Below are positions 7,013 to 14,680 of a DNA stretch of 41,933 bases, piece by piece. The stretch spans positions 1 through 41,933 of the forward strand of contig JAEOSG010000004.1 in NCBI GenBank assembly GCA_016840485.1, written 5' to 3'. How positions within the stretch are numbered: the first letter of the stretch is position 1; every line of letters begins with the position of its first letter. Made by a program: the position numbers and the translations under genes. The notes beneath the pieces were generated by a model that was not told where the DNA came from, did not search any database, and saw nothing but the letters and a program-made list of their open reading frames with translations. This DNA is from Candidatus Baldrarchaeota archaeon (GTDB lineage: Archaea; Asgardarchaeota; Baldrarchaeia; Baldrarchaeales; DXJG01).

Positions 7013-8377
7013 GTGGCGGAGATTCGAGAAGTACGAGGACCAGGAAGATTTGAAAGAATCGGTGCCCATAGTCATATTAAAGGTCTTGGACTAAAAGGTT
7101 TGAAAGCTGAACTTATTGCAGATGGCATGGTTGGTCAAACGGAAGCAAGAGAAGCGGCAGGTATAATAGTAAACATGATTAAGGATGGAAAGATGGCAGG
7201 AAGAGCTGTTTTATTAGCAGGTCCACCGGGAACTGGGAAAACCGCAATTGCAATAGCAATTGCAAAGGAATTAGGAGAAGACGTACCCTTTGTAATGATT
7301 GCAGGTAGTGAGATCTACAGCGAAGAGAAAAAGAAGACAGAAATATTGATGAGTGCCATGCGTAAATCAATCGGTGTCAGGATACATGAATTACGCAAAA
7401 TATACGAAGGAGAAGTCAAAAGTTTAGACATAAAAATGACCAGAAATCCCTACAATCCTTACATGCAAATACCAGAGTCTGCAAGAATTACATTGAGAAC
7501 AAAAAATGAAACAAAAACATTTGAAGTGGGTCAGAGTGTAGCAATGCAACTCATAAATCAGGGAATATCAGAAGGCGATATAATAATGATAGACGCTGAA
7601 ACTGGAAGGGTAACTAGACTTGGACGCAGCGCAGAAAGAGAAAAAACATATGATATTGAAGCTGAACGAATAATTCCAGTTCCCTCAGGACCGATATTGA
7701 AAGAAAAGGAATTTGTCTACACAGTTACTCTAAACGACTTGGATGAGATGACTGCAAGAAGATCGGGTGCTACACTTCTCTCATTGTTCTTTGGAGGAAG
7801 GGAAGAAAAGGAAATTGACCCTGAAATCAGAGAGCAAGTTAATGAGATGGTTAAAGAATGGGTAGAACAAGGTAAAGCAGAAATTCTTCCAGGAGTTCTC
7901 TTCATCGACGAAGCAAGTCTCCTAGATCTAGAAGCCTTCTCCTTCCTAACGCGGGCCATGGAAAGCGAACTAGCGCCAATCATTATCTTAGCCACAAATC
8001 GTGGCATAACAAAAATCCGTGGAACCGACTACATTTCCCCAATGGGAATGCCTCTTGATTTTCTAGACAGACTTCTAATAATTCGTACAAGGCCCTACTC
8101 TAGAGAAGAAGTCATGGAAATACTAAAGATCAGAGCCAGAGCTGAAGGAGTCGAGCTTACCAAAGAAGCTTTAAATAAGCTGGCCGACATTGCGGTAGAG
8201 AGTTCTTTAAGATTTGCTTCACTCCTGATCACGCCAGCGGCTGTTAATGCTAGAGAGGAAGGACGAAAGGAAGTACATATCGAAGACATCGAACGAGTAC
8301 GGAAATTGTTCTCAGACATAAAGGAAGCTTCGGAGTTTTTAAGAAAATACGAGGAGAAATTCATTAAGGCGGCTTAG
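7013..8377 (+). CDS. TIP49/RuvB-like AAA+ ATPase
   Basis: This 454-residue AAA+ protein is an archaeal homologue of eukaryotic RUVBL1/2 (TIP49/TIP48), hexameric ATPases used in chromatin remodelling and in snoRNP and other complex assembly. The opening RIGAHSHIKGLGL and the Walker A site GPPGTGKTAIA (about residues 70-80) are typical. The OB-fold insertion (about 125-240) that separates this family from RuvB is present. Walker B is LFIDEASLLDLEAFSFL and sensor 1 is IILATNRG. Eukaryotic members read DEVHMLD at Walker B, so the usual His is Ser here. The start is GTG at 7013, with AGGAGGG upstream. It is followed at 122 nt by a Rab-like GTPase on the same strand. In archaea a role with box C/D RNPs is attractive but unproven. 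Confidence 0.96.
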   Translation: MAEIREVRGPGRFERIGAHSHIKGLGLKGLKAELIADGMVGQTEAREAAGIIVNMIKDGKMAGRAVLLAGPPGTGKTAIAIAIAKELGEDVPFVMIAGSEIYSEEKKKTEILMSAMRKSIGVRIHELRKIYEGEVKSLDIKMTRNPYNPYMQIPESARITLRTKNETKTFEVGQSVAMQLINQGISEGDIIMIDAETGRVTRLGRSAEREKTYDIEAERIIPVPSGPILKEKEFVYTVTLNDLDEMTARRSGATLLSLFFGGREEKEIDPEIREQVNEMVKEWVEQGKAEILPGVLFIDEASLLDLEAFSFLTRAMESELAPIIILATNRGITKIRGTDYISPMGMPLDFLDRLLIIRTRPYSREEVMEILKIRARAEGVELTKEALNKLADIAVESSLRFASLLITPAAVNAREEGRKEVHIEDIERVRKLFSDIKEASEFLRKYEEKFIKAA

Positions 8378-8499
8378 CAGAGACGCATTAGTTATCCTAA
8401 CCACATAATAATTTTATTCTCGACATATTATACACATACATGTAAACAATTTTATATTGCTTTGATAAAATAATTTTAGGGAAATTTTGAGGCTTCGCA

Positions 8500-9033
8500 A
8501 TGACAGAAGGTTATTTGTTTAAGGTTATTGTTGTTGGAGACGCTGGTGTTGGTAAGACTAGTTTAACTATTAGATTTGCTCATGGATATTTTATTGATAG
8601 TTATCTAATGACGATAGGAGTTGATTTATACACTAAGAATGTTGATCTAGGTATAGGAAAACCCGTAAAGCTACAAATATGGGATACCGGAGGCCAGGAG
8701 CGATTTAAAAAATTAAGACCCTTATACTATAAGGGGGCTGCCGGCGGACTATTGGTATACGATATAACAAATAGAAACAGTTTTAAACATTTAAAGGATT
8801 GGTTTGATGAAGTTCAGAAATATTGTGGAAAGATTCCATTGATTTTAGTTGGAAATAAAGTTGATTTAATTAAAAACCGCAAAGTCAGCGTATCCGAAGA
8901 AAAAAGACTTGCAGAGTCCTTTAAAATTCCTCATTACAGAACCAGCGCGAAAACGGGAGAAAATGTTAACGATGTTTTTCTTAAACTTGCAAAATTCATA
9001 TATGAAACTAGCATTGGAGGAAAAAATATATGA
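8500..9033 (+). CDS. Rab/Ras-like small GTPase
   Basis: This 177-residue single-domain GTPase has all five G motifs: G1 GDAGVGKTSL (residues 12-21), G2 threonine in MTIGVDLYTK, G3 WDTGGQERF, G4 GNKVDL and G5 TSAKTGE. The combination TIGVD plus LQIWDTGGQERF plus LLVYDITNRNSF is strongly Rab-like rather than bacterial MglA-like. No C-terminal cysteine is present (the protein ends SIGGKNI), so it is not prenylated like eukaryotic Rabs. A GAGG ribosome site lies about 10 nt before the ATG. Its stop codon overlaps the start of the DUF72 gene by 4 nt, so the two are translated together. Archaeal relatives are thought to act in membrane or cell-polarity control, but the partner here is unknown. Confidence 0.95.
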   Translation: MTEGYLFKVIVVGDAGVGKTSLTIRFAHGYFIDSYLMTIGVDLYTKNVDLGIGKPVKLQIWDTGGQERFKKLRPLYYKGAAGGLLVYDITNRNSFKHLKDWFDEVQKYCGKIPLILVGNKVDLIKNRKVSVSEEKRLAESFKIPHYRTSAKTGENVNDVFLKLAKFIYETSIGGKNI

Positions 9034-9782
9034 ATATTAAAGTTGGATGTTGTGGTTTTCCCGGTGGAATGAAAAAATATTTTGAAGAATTCAACCTTGT
9101 TGAAGTTCAAAAAACATTTTACAAACCACCAAGGCTAAATACCCTTGAAAAATGGAGAAAAAATGCCCCACATAATTTTGAATTTGTAGTAAAGGCATGG
9201 CAATTAATAACGCATCCTGCAACCTCACCAACCTATAAAAAGGCAGGAATAGAAATCTCAGAAAAAAACAAAGATAAATATGGCTTTTTTAAACCTACAA
9301 ACGCAGTATTCGAGGCTTGGGAAACCACCAAAAATATTTGTGAAATTCTAAAAAGTAAAATCTGCATAATGCAGACCCCTGCAAAATTTAAGCCCTCGGA
9401 AGAAAACCTAAAAAACATGACAGAATTCTTTAATTCCATCGATAGAGGGAACCTCGTCATTGGATGGGAACCTAGAGGGAAGGACTGGACTTCTGACATA
9501 GTTAAGGATATATGCGAGAGATTAAATTTGATTCATGTTGTTGACCCCTTTGCGCAAGACCCACAACACTTTGTCGAAAATATAGCATACTTTAGGCTTC
9601 ATGGGGCTCCTCCCGGTAAAAAAATGTATAGATATAAATATTCGGCAAAGGATTTTGAGTATTTGTTCTCTAAAGTAAAAACTTTGACTGTAGAAAAAGT
9701 TTACATCTTATTTAACAACCTGTACATGGGTGAGGACGCTAAGAAATTTAAGGATTTCTTAAAAAAACAGAAACCTAAATAA
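9030..9782 (+). CDS. DUF72 family protein (TIM-barrel, YecE-like)
   Basis: This 250-residue protein belongs to the widespread DUF72 family. Visible marks are the opening KVGCCGFPGGMKKYF, the EVQKTFYKPPRLNTLEKW segment with NFEFVVKAWQLITHP, the VIGWEPRG strand and the C-terminal AYFRLHGAPPG followed by VYILFNNLYMG, which is the family's usual F-N-N-x-x-x-G-x-A-type end. DUF72 proteins adopt a TIM-barrel fold and have no firmly established activity. A link to DNA repair or iron-sulfur chemistry has been suggested from fusions. The ATG overlaps the GTPase stop by 4 nt, so the pair is co-translated, which is the best functional clue available. Confidence 0.93.
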   Translation: MNIKVGCCGFPGGMKKYFEEFNLVEVQKTFYKPPRLNTLEKWRKNAPHNFEFVVKAWQLITHPATSPTYKKAGIEISEKNKDKYGFFKPTNAVFEAWETTKNICEILKSKICIMQTPAKFKPSEENLKNMTEFFNSIDRGNLVIGWEPRGKDWTSDIVKDICERLNLIHVVDPFAQDPQHFVENIAYFRLHGAPPGKKMYRYKYSAKDFEYLFSKVKTLTVEKVYILFNNLYMGEDAKKFKDFLKKQKPK

Positions 9783-9940
9783 ACAATGTTTCTCCCAAGA
9801 ATTTTCCTAGTTTATTTATGTAGAATTTAAATCGTTATCAATTTTAATTAAAAACTTTTAAATAATGAAAATCTTTAGGAGAAACTTTGAAAGTAAATTA
9901 TAAACACCGGAAATTGTTGATTAATTTTGAGGGAACAAAA

Positions 9941-11689
9941 GTGGCCGCGAATATGAGTAACGAAATAAGAAAAACAATTGTTAAGTTTGCATTAGCTAAT
10001 GCTGTAAAGCATGATGGTAAGGCCGATGAAAAAGCTGTCATGAGTAAGATCATGGGAGAACACCCAGAGTTGAGACCTAAGGCCCGTGAAATAATTGAAA
10101 TGGTAAGAGATGTAGTAAAAGCTGTAAATTCTCTTACATTGGAAGAACAACGCAGTAAATTAAGAGAAATTGCCCCAGAGTTACTTGAAGAAAAAAAGAT
10201 AAAAGAAATAAAGGAACTTCCGCCATTGCCCAATGTTGAGAAATGGAAAAAAATTGTTATGAGGATGGCCCCTTTCCCTTCCGGCCCTCTTCACATAGGT
10301 AATGCAAGAATGGTTATTCTTAACGATGAATATGCTAAACGTTATAACGGAAAGCTTCTCCTAGTTTATGATGATACCATAGGAGCAGAAGAACATAAAA
10401 TCATTCCAGAGGCATATGATTTAATTAGGGAAGGTCTGGAATGGCTTGGCGTTAAATGGCATAAAACCATCTACAAATCCGATCGCGTAGAAATTTTTTA
10501 CAAATATTGCAAACAACTTTTGGAACAGGGTCATGCATATGTATGCTTATGCAAAGCAGATGAATGGAGAATAAAATATAAGATACCAGGCAAGCCATGC
10601 CCACATAGAAATCAAACCGTTGAAGAAAATTTAGAACACTGGGAGAAAATGCTTAGTGGAGAATATTCACAAGGAGAAGCTGTTGTTCGGTTGAAAACAG
10701 GAATGAATCATCCAGATCCAGCTATGAGAGACCACGTGATTATGAGAATATCTGAAAGAGAACATCCGAGAGTTGGCACAAAATATAGGGTGTGGCCTTT
10801 ATTGGAATTCTCTTGGGGAATTGATGATCATCTTCTAGGTGTAACCCATATACTTAGAGGAAAAGATTTGATTAAAGAAGATATGATGGAAGAATTCATA
10901 TGGAAGCTTTTTAACTGGCCTAGAAGGGAGTTTATACACTATGGGAAAATACTGTTTAAAGGAATAACATTAAGCAAACGTAAAGCTAGAAAACTTATCG
11001 AAGAAGGGGTCTATAGAGGTTGGGATGATCCTCGAACTTGGAGTTTGCAGTCCCTAGCAAAGAGAGGAATAAAACCTGAAGCACTTAGAAGAGCTATTTT
11101 AGACTTAGGACTAAGCATAGTTGATATAGAGTATAGTCCATCAAATCTTTACGCCTATAATCGTAGGTTAATTGACCCCATTGCACTAAGATATTTCTTT
11201 GTAGATAACCCTGTACGTTTAAGAATTGAAAATATACCAGAAGAAAAAATTGTCGCAAAACCTCCTCTTCACCCTGAAAAACCAGAATTGGGATATAGAG
11301 ATATACCTCTAACTGTAAAGGATAATATAGTTGAGTTATTTGTAAGCCAGAGAGACCTAGATCTCTTAAAAAATGGGAATATAATAAGATTGAAAGATCT
11401 ATTTAATTTTAAGGTCACTTCAGTTAGAAAAACAGCTATTGAAGGAGAATTTTATAGTTGGAGTGTTCATGAAGCTAGAAGAGTAAAAGCACCAATTATT
11501 CATTGGGTTCCTACGCAAAATTATGTAGATATAAAAGTGATTATGCCAGATGGAAATGAAATCAAAGGTGTTGGAGAATATAATTGTAAAAATTTGAAAG
11601 TTAATCAAGTTGTTCAATTTGAACGATTTGGATTTGTAAGAGTTGACTCGGTGAATGAGGAAATAGTATGTTATTATACTCACAACTAA
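9941..11689 (+). CDS. gltX: Glutamyl-tRNA synthetase (archaeal type)
   Basis: This enzyme charges tRNA-Glu, and in many archaea it supplies Glu-tRNA-Gln for GatDE. Class I marks are the HIGH-like motif PSGPLHIGNARM and the KMSKS-like motif ITLSKRKARKL. The archaeal/eukaryotic-type beta-barrel anticodon-binding domain follows (about residues 400-580). Start choice is open. The GTG at 9941 has GAGGG 7 nt upstream and puts the family N-terminus (SNEIRKTIVKFALANAVKHDGKA) near the beginning. An in-frame TTG at 9887, with AGGAGA before it, would add 18 residues, and an ATG lies at 9953. A TATA-like CTTTTAAATA sits near 9854. The length is normal for archaeal GluRS and nothing appears broken. Confidence 0.96.
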   Translation: MAANMSNEIRKTIVKFALANAVKHDGKADEKAVMSKIMGEHPELRPKAREIIEMVRDVVKAVNSLTLEEQRSKLREIAPELLEEKKIKEIKELPPLPNVEKWKKIVMRMAPFPSGPLHIGNARMVILNDEYAKRYNGKLLLVYDDTIGAEEHKIIPEAYDLIREGLEWLGVKWHKTIYKSDRVEIFYKYCKQLLEQGHAYVCLCKADEWRIKYKIPGKPCPHRNQTVEENLEHWEKMLSGEYSQGEAVVRLKTGMNHPDPAMRDHVIMRISEREHPRVGTKYRVWPLLEFSWGIDDHLLGVTHILRGKDLIKEDMMEEFIWKLFNWPRREFIHYGKILFKGITLSKRKARKLIEEGVYRGWDDPRTWSLQSLAKRGIKPEALRRAILDLGLSIVDIEYSPSNLYAYNRRLIDPIALRYFFVDNPVRLRIENIPEEKIVAKPPLHPEKPELGYRDIPLTVKDNIVELFVSQRDLDLLKNGNIIRLKDLFNFKVTSVRKTAIEGEFYSWSVHEARRVKAPIIHWVPTQNYVDIKVIMPDGNEIKGVGEYNCKNLKVNQVVQFERFGFVRVDSVNEEIVCYYTHN

Positions 11690-11717
11690 GTTAAACTGGT
11701 ATCATTGAAAGAATGCC

Positions 11718-11811
11718 GGCCTCATTGCCAGTCCTGGGGGGAGAGGGGAGGAGGGCGAGAACCAAAAATCCGACAAATAGATATATTACACTTTGCAGGA
11801 CTGGCTCGGCC
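11718..11811 (-). ncRNA. Candidate structured RNA with K-turn and C-rich core (element B)
   Basis: This 94-nt element lies in the gap between two convergent genes. A perfect 10-bp stem (11727-11736 with 11796-11805) is followed by an outer GGCC/GGCC helix. On the minus strand the junction reads GGCC-GA-GCCAG on one side and CTGGC-AAT-GA-GGCC on the other. That is a consensus kink-turn (3-nt bulge, two tandem G-A pairs), the classical L7Ae site, and it fixes the strand. The plus strand has TC in place of GA and cannot form it. The internal loop on the minus strand holds GGTTCTCGCCCTCCTCCCC, closely matching the core of element A at 6576-6679. I know no named family for it. Confidence 0.55.
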
Positions 11812-11931
11812 AATATCACTCTATGTTGCGAACTATTTAAATGTTTCGTTTATGAATTGTAATATTCCTAATGAAACATAGGACGTTAGAAAAGACATAT
11901 ATTTTTTACAAAAGTAAAGTAAATCACAAAC

Positions 11932-12489
11932 CTAATTATTGGTCTTTTCTTCCTCTCCCATTTGTGTTCCACAGACTACGCAGTATTTTGGATTAGATTC
12001 GTACATTCTTCCACACACAAGGCATCTTATAGGCTTAAACTCTTGCTGTAAAACTTGTATATTGTTTTTCTTCCTAAGTAGTACTATTAGGATTGTAGGA
12101 ACAATCGATACTACTCCATTTAATATAAAGTTGACAATTATTGAAAGTACACCCCAAATTTTTTGGAATAAAGGTAAAGTGTTCCAAGACATTATATTAT
12201 AGTGGGTAAGTAAGTATAATTTCAAAAATGCGTACGTAAAGATGGTAATTGAAATAGAAGACACGTGTTTTTGTAAATCTTTTAACGCCCCCCCTACTAA
12301 AATACCCGTTATAAGCCACGCTAGCAAAACTCTCCATGAATGGAAACTAACCTCTCTAAGTACCAGGAATAAAAAGATGGGCAATGGTTCGTAGTTTATC
12401 TCAGAATATCTGTTAAATGTTAGTAAATAGGTTAAATACACTGGAAGTATTATATGAGCGATTTTTAAAATGAAATCTTTGGTTGACAT
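11932..12489 (-). CDS. Membrane protein with C-terminal zinc ribbon
   Basis: This 185-residue protein has about four membrane helices (residues 10-25, 35-50, 50-72 and 115-140). It ends in a cytosolic zinc ribbon, CLVCGRMYESNPKYCVVCG, with two CxxC pairs. The middle region (FHSWRVLLAWLITGILVGGA) resembles the matching part of the next gene upstream (ERIFSWLIWYTCGLIAGLAA). The two look like diverged paralogues, and only this one has gained or kept the zinc ribbon. The genes are 9 nt apart and surely co-transcribed. I do not recognise the family. A sensor or regulatory membrane role is possible but not shown. Confidence 0.75.
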   Translation of the reverse strand: MSTKDFILKIAHIILPVYLTYLLTFNRYSEINYEPLPIFLFLVLREVSFHSWRVLLAWLITGILVGGALKDLQKHVSSISITIFTYAFLKLYLLTHYNIMSWNTLPLFQKIWGVLSIIVNFILNGVVSIVPTILIVLLRKKNNIQVLQQEFKPIRCLVCGRMYESNPKYCVVCGTQMGEEEKTNN

Positions 12490-12498
12490 TGTAGATAT

Positions 12499-12948
12499 CT
12501 ACCTCTGCCTTGTTGCTGCTCCTCCTAAGCCCCCACCAACTGCAGCTATTACTCCAAATCTTATTGTAATATCTGTGAGGATGTATAGTTCATTAATGAT
12601 TTCCCAAATGCTCATGGAAATTTCAGCAGACAAAAGTATAAATAAGACCCAGTAAAGGACTGCCCATACTATTGGGATAGAAAAAGCGGATAATATTCCT
12701 TTAAGGGTTCCTCGAGCAGCCAAACCGGCTATTAGTCCACAGGTATACCATATCAACCATGAAAAAATTCGTTCTTGAGAAAAAAGGATAAACTCCGATA
12801 TACTTACGAGGAACACAGAAAAACTGCTAATCGACTGCCTTTGAAAGTGGTATAAAATGTCAGATGGAAGCATTTTTGCAACAATGGTGAATAAACACAC
12901 CACTGGGATACTAATTATGCCGACAATTATCGATTTACCGTAACCCAT
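12499..12948 (-). CDS. Membrane protein, likely paralogue of its downstream neighbour
   Basis: This 149-residue protein has about four hydrophobic helices (YGKSIIVGIISIPVVCLFTI at the N-terminus, then near residues 35-50, 55-80 and 85-110, with a glycine-rich end). I chose the ATG at 12948 because GGTTGGTG lies 5 nt before it. A start at 12975 would add nine residues that cover this site. It is the first gene of a two-gene operon, and its central segment is similar to the downstream zinc-ribbon protein, which suggests tandem duplication. No catalytic motif is visible and no family is recognised. Confidence 0.7.
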   Translation of the reverse strand: MGYGKSIIVGIISIPVVCLFTIVAKMLPSDILYHFQRQSISSFSVFLVSISEFILFSQERIFSWLIWYTCGLIAGLAARGTLKGILSAFSIPIVWAVLYWVLFILLSAEISMSIWEIINELYILTDITIRFGVIAAVGGGLGGAATRQR

Positions 12949-13066
12949 AAAAGCACCAACCTGATACACCAACATACTATAATATCTACTTAAAAATTAT
13001 AATGATACTTTCCATCTACCAAAGGTTATTAAAATCCATGTAGTATGATTACTCAGTAGAGGATGA

Positions 13067-13211
13067 TATCCCCGCCGTCACAGTGCCGGTTGAGTTTCCT
13101 TCGGCGGATGCGATGATGCCGTGTCTCCGCAGCGGGGGACACCGATGAGGCACACACCCGGAAGGCTTCTTCGAATATTTGATGAGAAGAAGCTGAGGGG
13201 TGTGCCACAGC
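13067..13211 (+). ncRNA. Box H/ACA guide RNA with two hairpins
   Basis: This GC-rich island has the layout of an archaeal H/ACA pseudouridylation guide. Hairpin 1 is closed by CCCCGC (13070-13075) with GCGGGG (13132-13137) and followed by ACA at 13139. Hairpin 2 is closed by GGCACAC (13149-13155) with GTGTGCC (13200-13206) and directly followed by ACA at 13207. Its upper stem GCTTCTTC/GAAGAAGC (13165-13172 with 13186-13193) carries a 13-nt loop ending TTGATGA, a K-loop for L7Ae. The distance from the upper stem to ACA is 13-14 nt, the usual spacing below the guide pocket. Targets were not worked out. The 3' end abuts the eL13 stop codon on the other strand. Confidence 0.8.
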
Positions 13212-13212
13212 A

Positions 13213-13650
13213 TTAGCGAATCATGTTCTCTGCAGCTGCGATCCATCTTCTGATTCTACTTTTTGAGTAACCCGTCCTCCTTGACAGTTCATCAACATTG
13301 CTGTTTACAAGATCTTCTATAGAGAGTATTGAGGCTTTTTTAGCGAGTATTCGCGCAATATGTATATTTACACCCGGTACCTTGGTTAATTCTTCGATTA
13401 CTTTTTTATCAACTTTTGGAAGTAGGGGTTTCTCAATTTCATCTTTAAATTGCTGATAATATTTTTTTAGGGTTTCTACATTTTTTTCATGTATAGTTTT
13501 TCTTCTTTTATCAACCGGTATGCCAAGTTTTGCTGCGACGGTGATATTTATTCCAGCCGCTTTAATTTCGCTGATACTGAATCCTTTTCCTTTTCTTAAC
13601 TCGTGTTTCCAAGACGGTGATTTGACTATCGGGAGAAATTCTTCAGTCAT
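13213..13650 (-). CDS. rpl13e: Ribosomal protein eL13 with C-terminal helix-hairpin-helix domain
   Basis: The N-terminal half (residues 1-70) is the eL13 family of the large ribosomal subunit: PSWKHELRKGKGFSISEIKAAGI, then AAKLGIPVDKRRKTIHEKNV. The C-terminal half (about 85-145: IEELTKVPGVNIHIARIL, SIEDLVNSNVDELSRRTGYS) looks like a helix-hairpin-helix DNA/RNA-binding domain. eL13 occurs in eukaryotes and in some archaea, mainly the TACK/Asgard side, so it is a useful lineage marker. The ATG at 13650 is chosen because GAGGTGA lies 6 nt upstream. The ORF from 13671 would start before that site. The HhH extension is unusual for a ribosomal protein. Confidence 0.9.
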   Translation of the reverse strand: MTEEFLPIVKSPSWKHELRKGKGFSISEIKAAGINITVAAKLGIPVDKRRKTIHEKNVETLKKYYQQFKDEIEKPLLPKVDKKVIEELTKVPGVNIHIARILAKKASILSIEDLVNSNVDELSRRTGYSKSRIRRWIAAAENMIR

Positions 13651-13742
13651 TTTTTTCACCTCATTCACCATAAATCGATTTTACGACCCTGTGTTTAACC
13701 TGTGACTTTGTATAATATTGATGTAGAATACGGGTTATCGAT

Positions 13743-14645
13743 TTAGGGTGTCCTATAAAAAGCCATCGCTAAATATCCTACTATTGCTGTAGCATCTCCT
13801 CCTCGTATGTCATAGCTAGTTTCATATTTCAGTACCTTTGCCTCTACTTTTCCAATGTTTTTAATGGCTTCTATCATTGCGGCTACTGGAGCGAATCCAC
13901 ACATGGTTAAGCCTTGGTCGAAGACGTAGTTTATTACCCCTTCTCCATCTAACTTTTTAATTCTTTCAATAATTTGTCTGTCCGTCTGATATATCCATTC
14001 TAAGACTTTTTCCAGTGGTCTGACGCCAGCTGGCGTGTATCCGTAATATGTACCGTAATGCGTCATATCCGTACTGCTTATTATTACAATGTCTTTGTTT
14101 GTATTCTTTATAGCTTTCGCTATTGCTATGCCTACCTCTTGACAGGATTCAAAGTCTGACATGCCTATTGCTATGGGTACGATTGCAAATTTTCCATTAT
14201 ACAAATGCTGAAGAAATGGTAATTGGACTTCTAAGCTATGTTCTCCTTCGTGCGCCTCTGGAGCGTCTAATATTATGTCACAATTTTCTAAGATTACATT
14301 TGCAAGGTTTTCATCTACTGGTACCTCTCCTAAGGGTGTTTTCCATATACCCTCTGTCATTATTCCAATACCTGGGTAGCCAGTGTGACTTGGACCGAGA
14401 AGGATGAAAGATTCAGGTTTTCCGTCTTTTGCAAGCTCGTAATAGAAGTGGGCTGCTACAGGTCCTGAGTACGCGTACCCTGCGTGGGGAACTATTCCTG
14501 CAACAATTTTTCTTTCCCCATTTTCATTAACCTTTGGCAAGGCTTTTGGGCCGTGTGTGTTTAAATAGGATCTCTCTATAGTTTCTATCGTTTCTTGGGG
14601 ATCCAGCGGGTAAAAACCTATTGCTGCCGGTTCTCTTATCGACAT
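13743..14645 (-). CDS. MEMO family protein (AmmeMemoRadiSam system B-like)
   Basis: This 300-residue protein is an archaeal Memo homologue. Memo proteins share a fold with non-heme iron extradiol dioxygenases, and their biochemical role in archaea is not settled. Metal-site residues are visible in GIVPHAGYAYSGPVA (His about residue 53), GEHSLEVQLPFL (His and Glu) and ISSTDMTHYG. LLGPSHTGYPG and TMCGFAPVAAMIEA are also family signatures. In many archaea the gene sits with AMMECR1 and a radical SAM gene, or with mevalonate pathway genes. Here it follows the ASCH and TmcA genes on the same strand after a 35-nt gap. No defect is seen. Confidence 0.95.
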   Translation of the reverse strand: MSIREPAAIGFYPLDPQETIETIERSYLNTHGPKALPKVNENGERKIVAGIVPHAGYAYSGPVAAHFYYELAKDGKPESFILLGPSHTGYPGIGIMTEGIWKTPLGEVPVDENLANVILENCDIILDAPEAHEGEHSLEVQLPFLQHLYNGKFAIVPIAIGMSDFESCQEVGIAIAKAIKNTNKDIVIISSTDMTHYGTYYGYTPAGVRPLEKVLEWIYQTDRQIIERIKKLDGEGVINYVFDQGLTMCGFAPVAAMIEAIKNIGKVEAKVLKYETSYDIRGGDATAIVGYLAMAFYRTP

Positions 14646-14680
14646 CTTAAACCCTCTATAAGGTTTTGAAGGTAGATTTG

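Noticed and set aside
13049-13246. 65-codon minus-strand open frame over the GC-rich island
   Set aside because: It lies on top of the H/ACA fold and overlaps eL13. It has no ribosome site, and its peptide is Arg/Ser/Pro-rich as expected of a chance frame in structured RNA.
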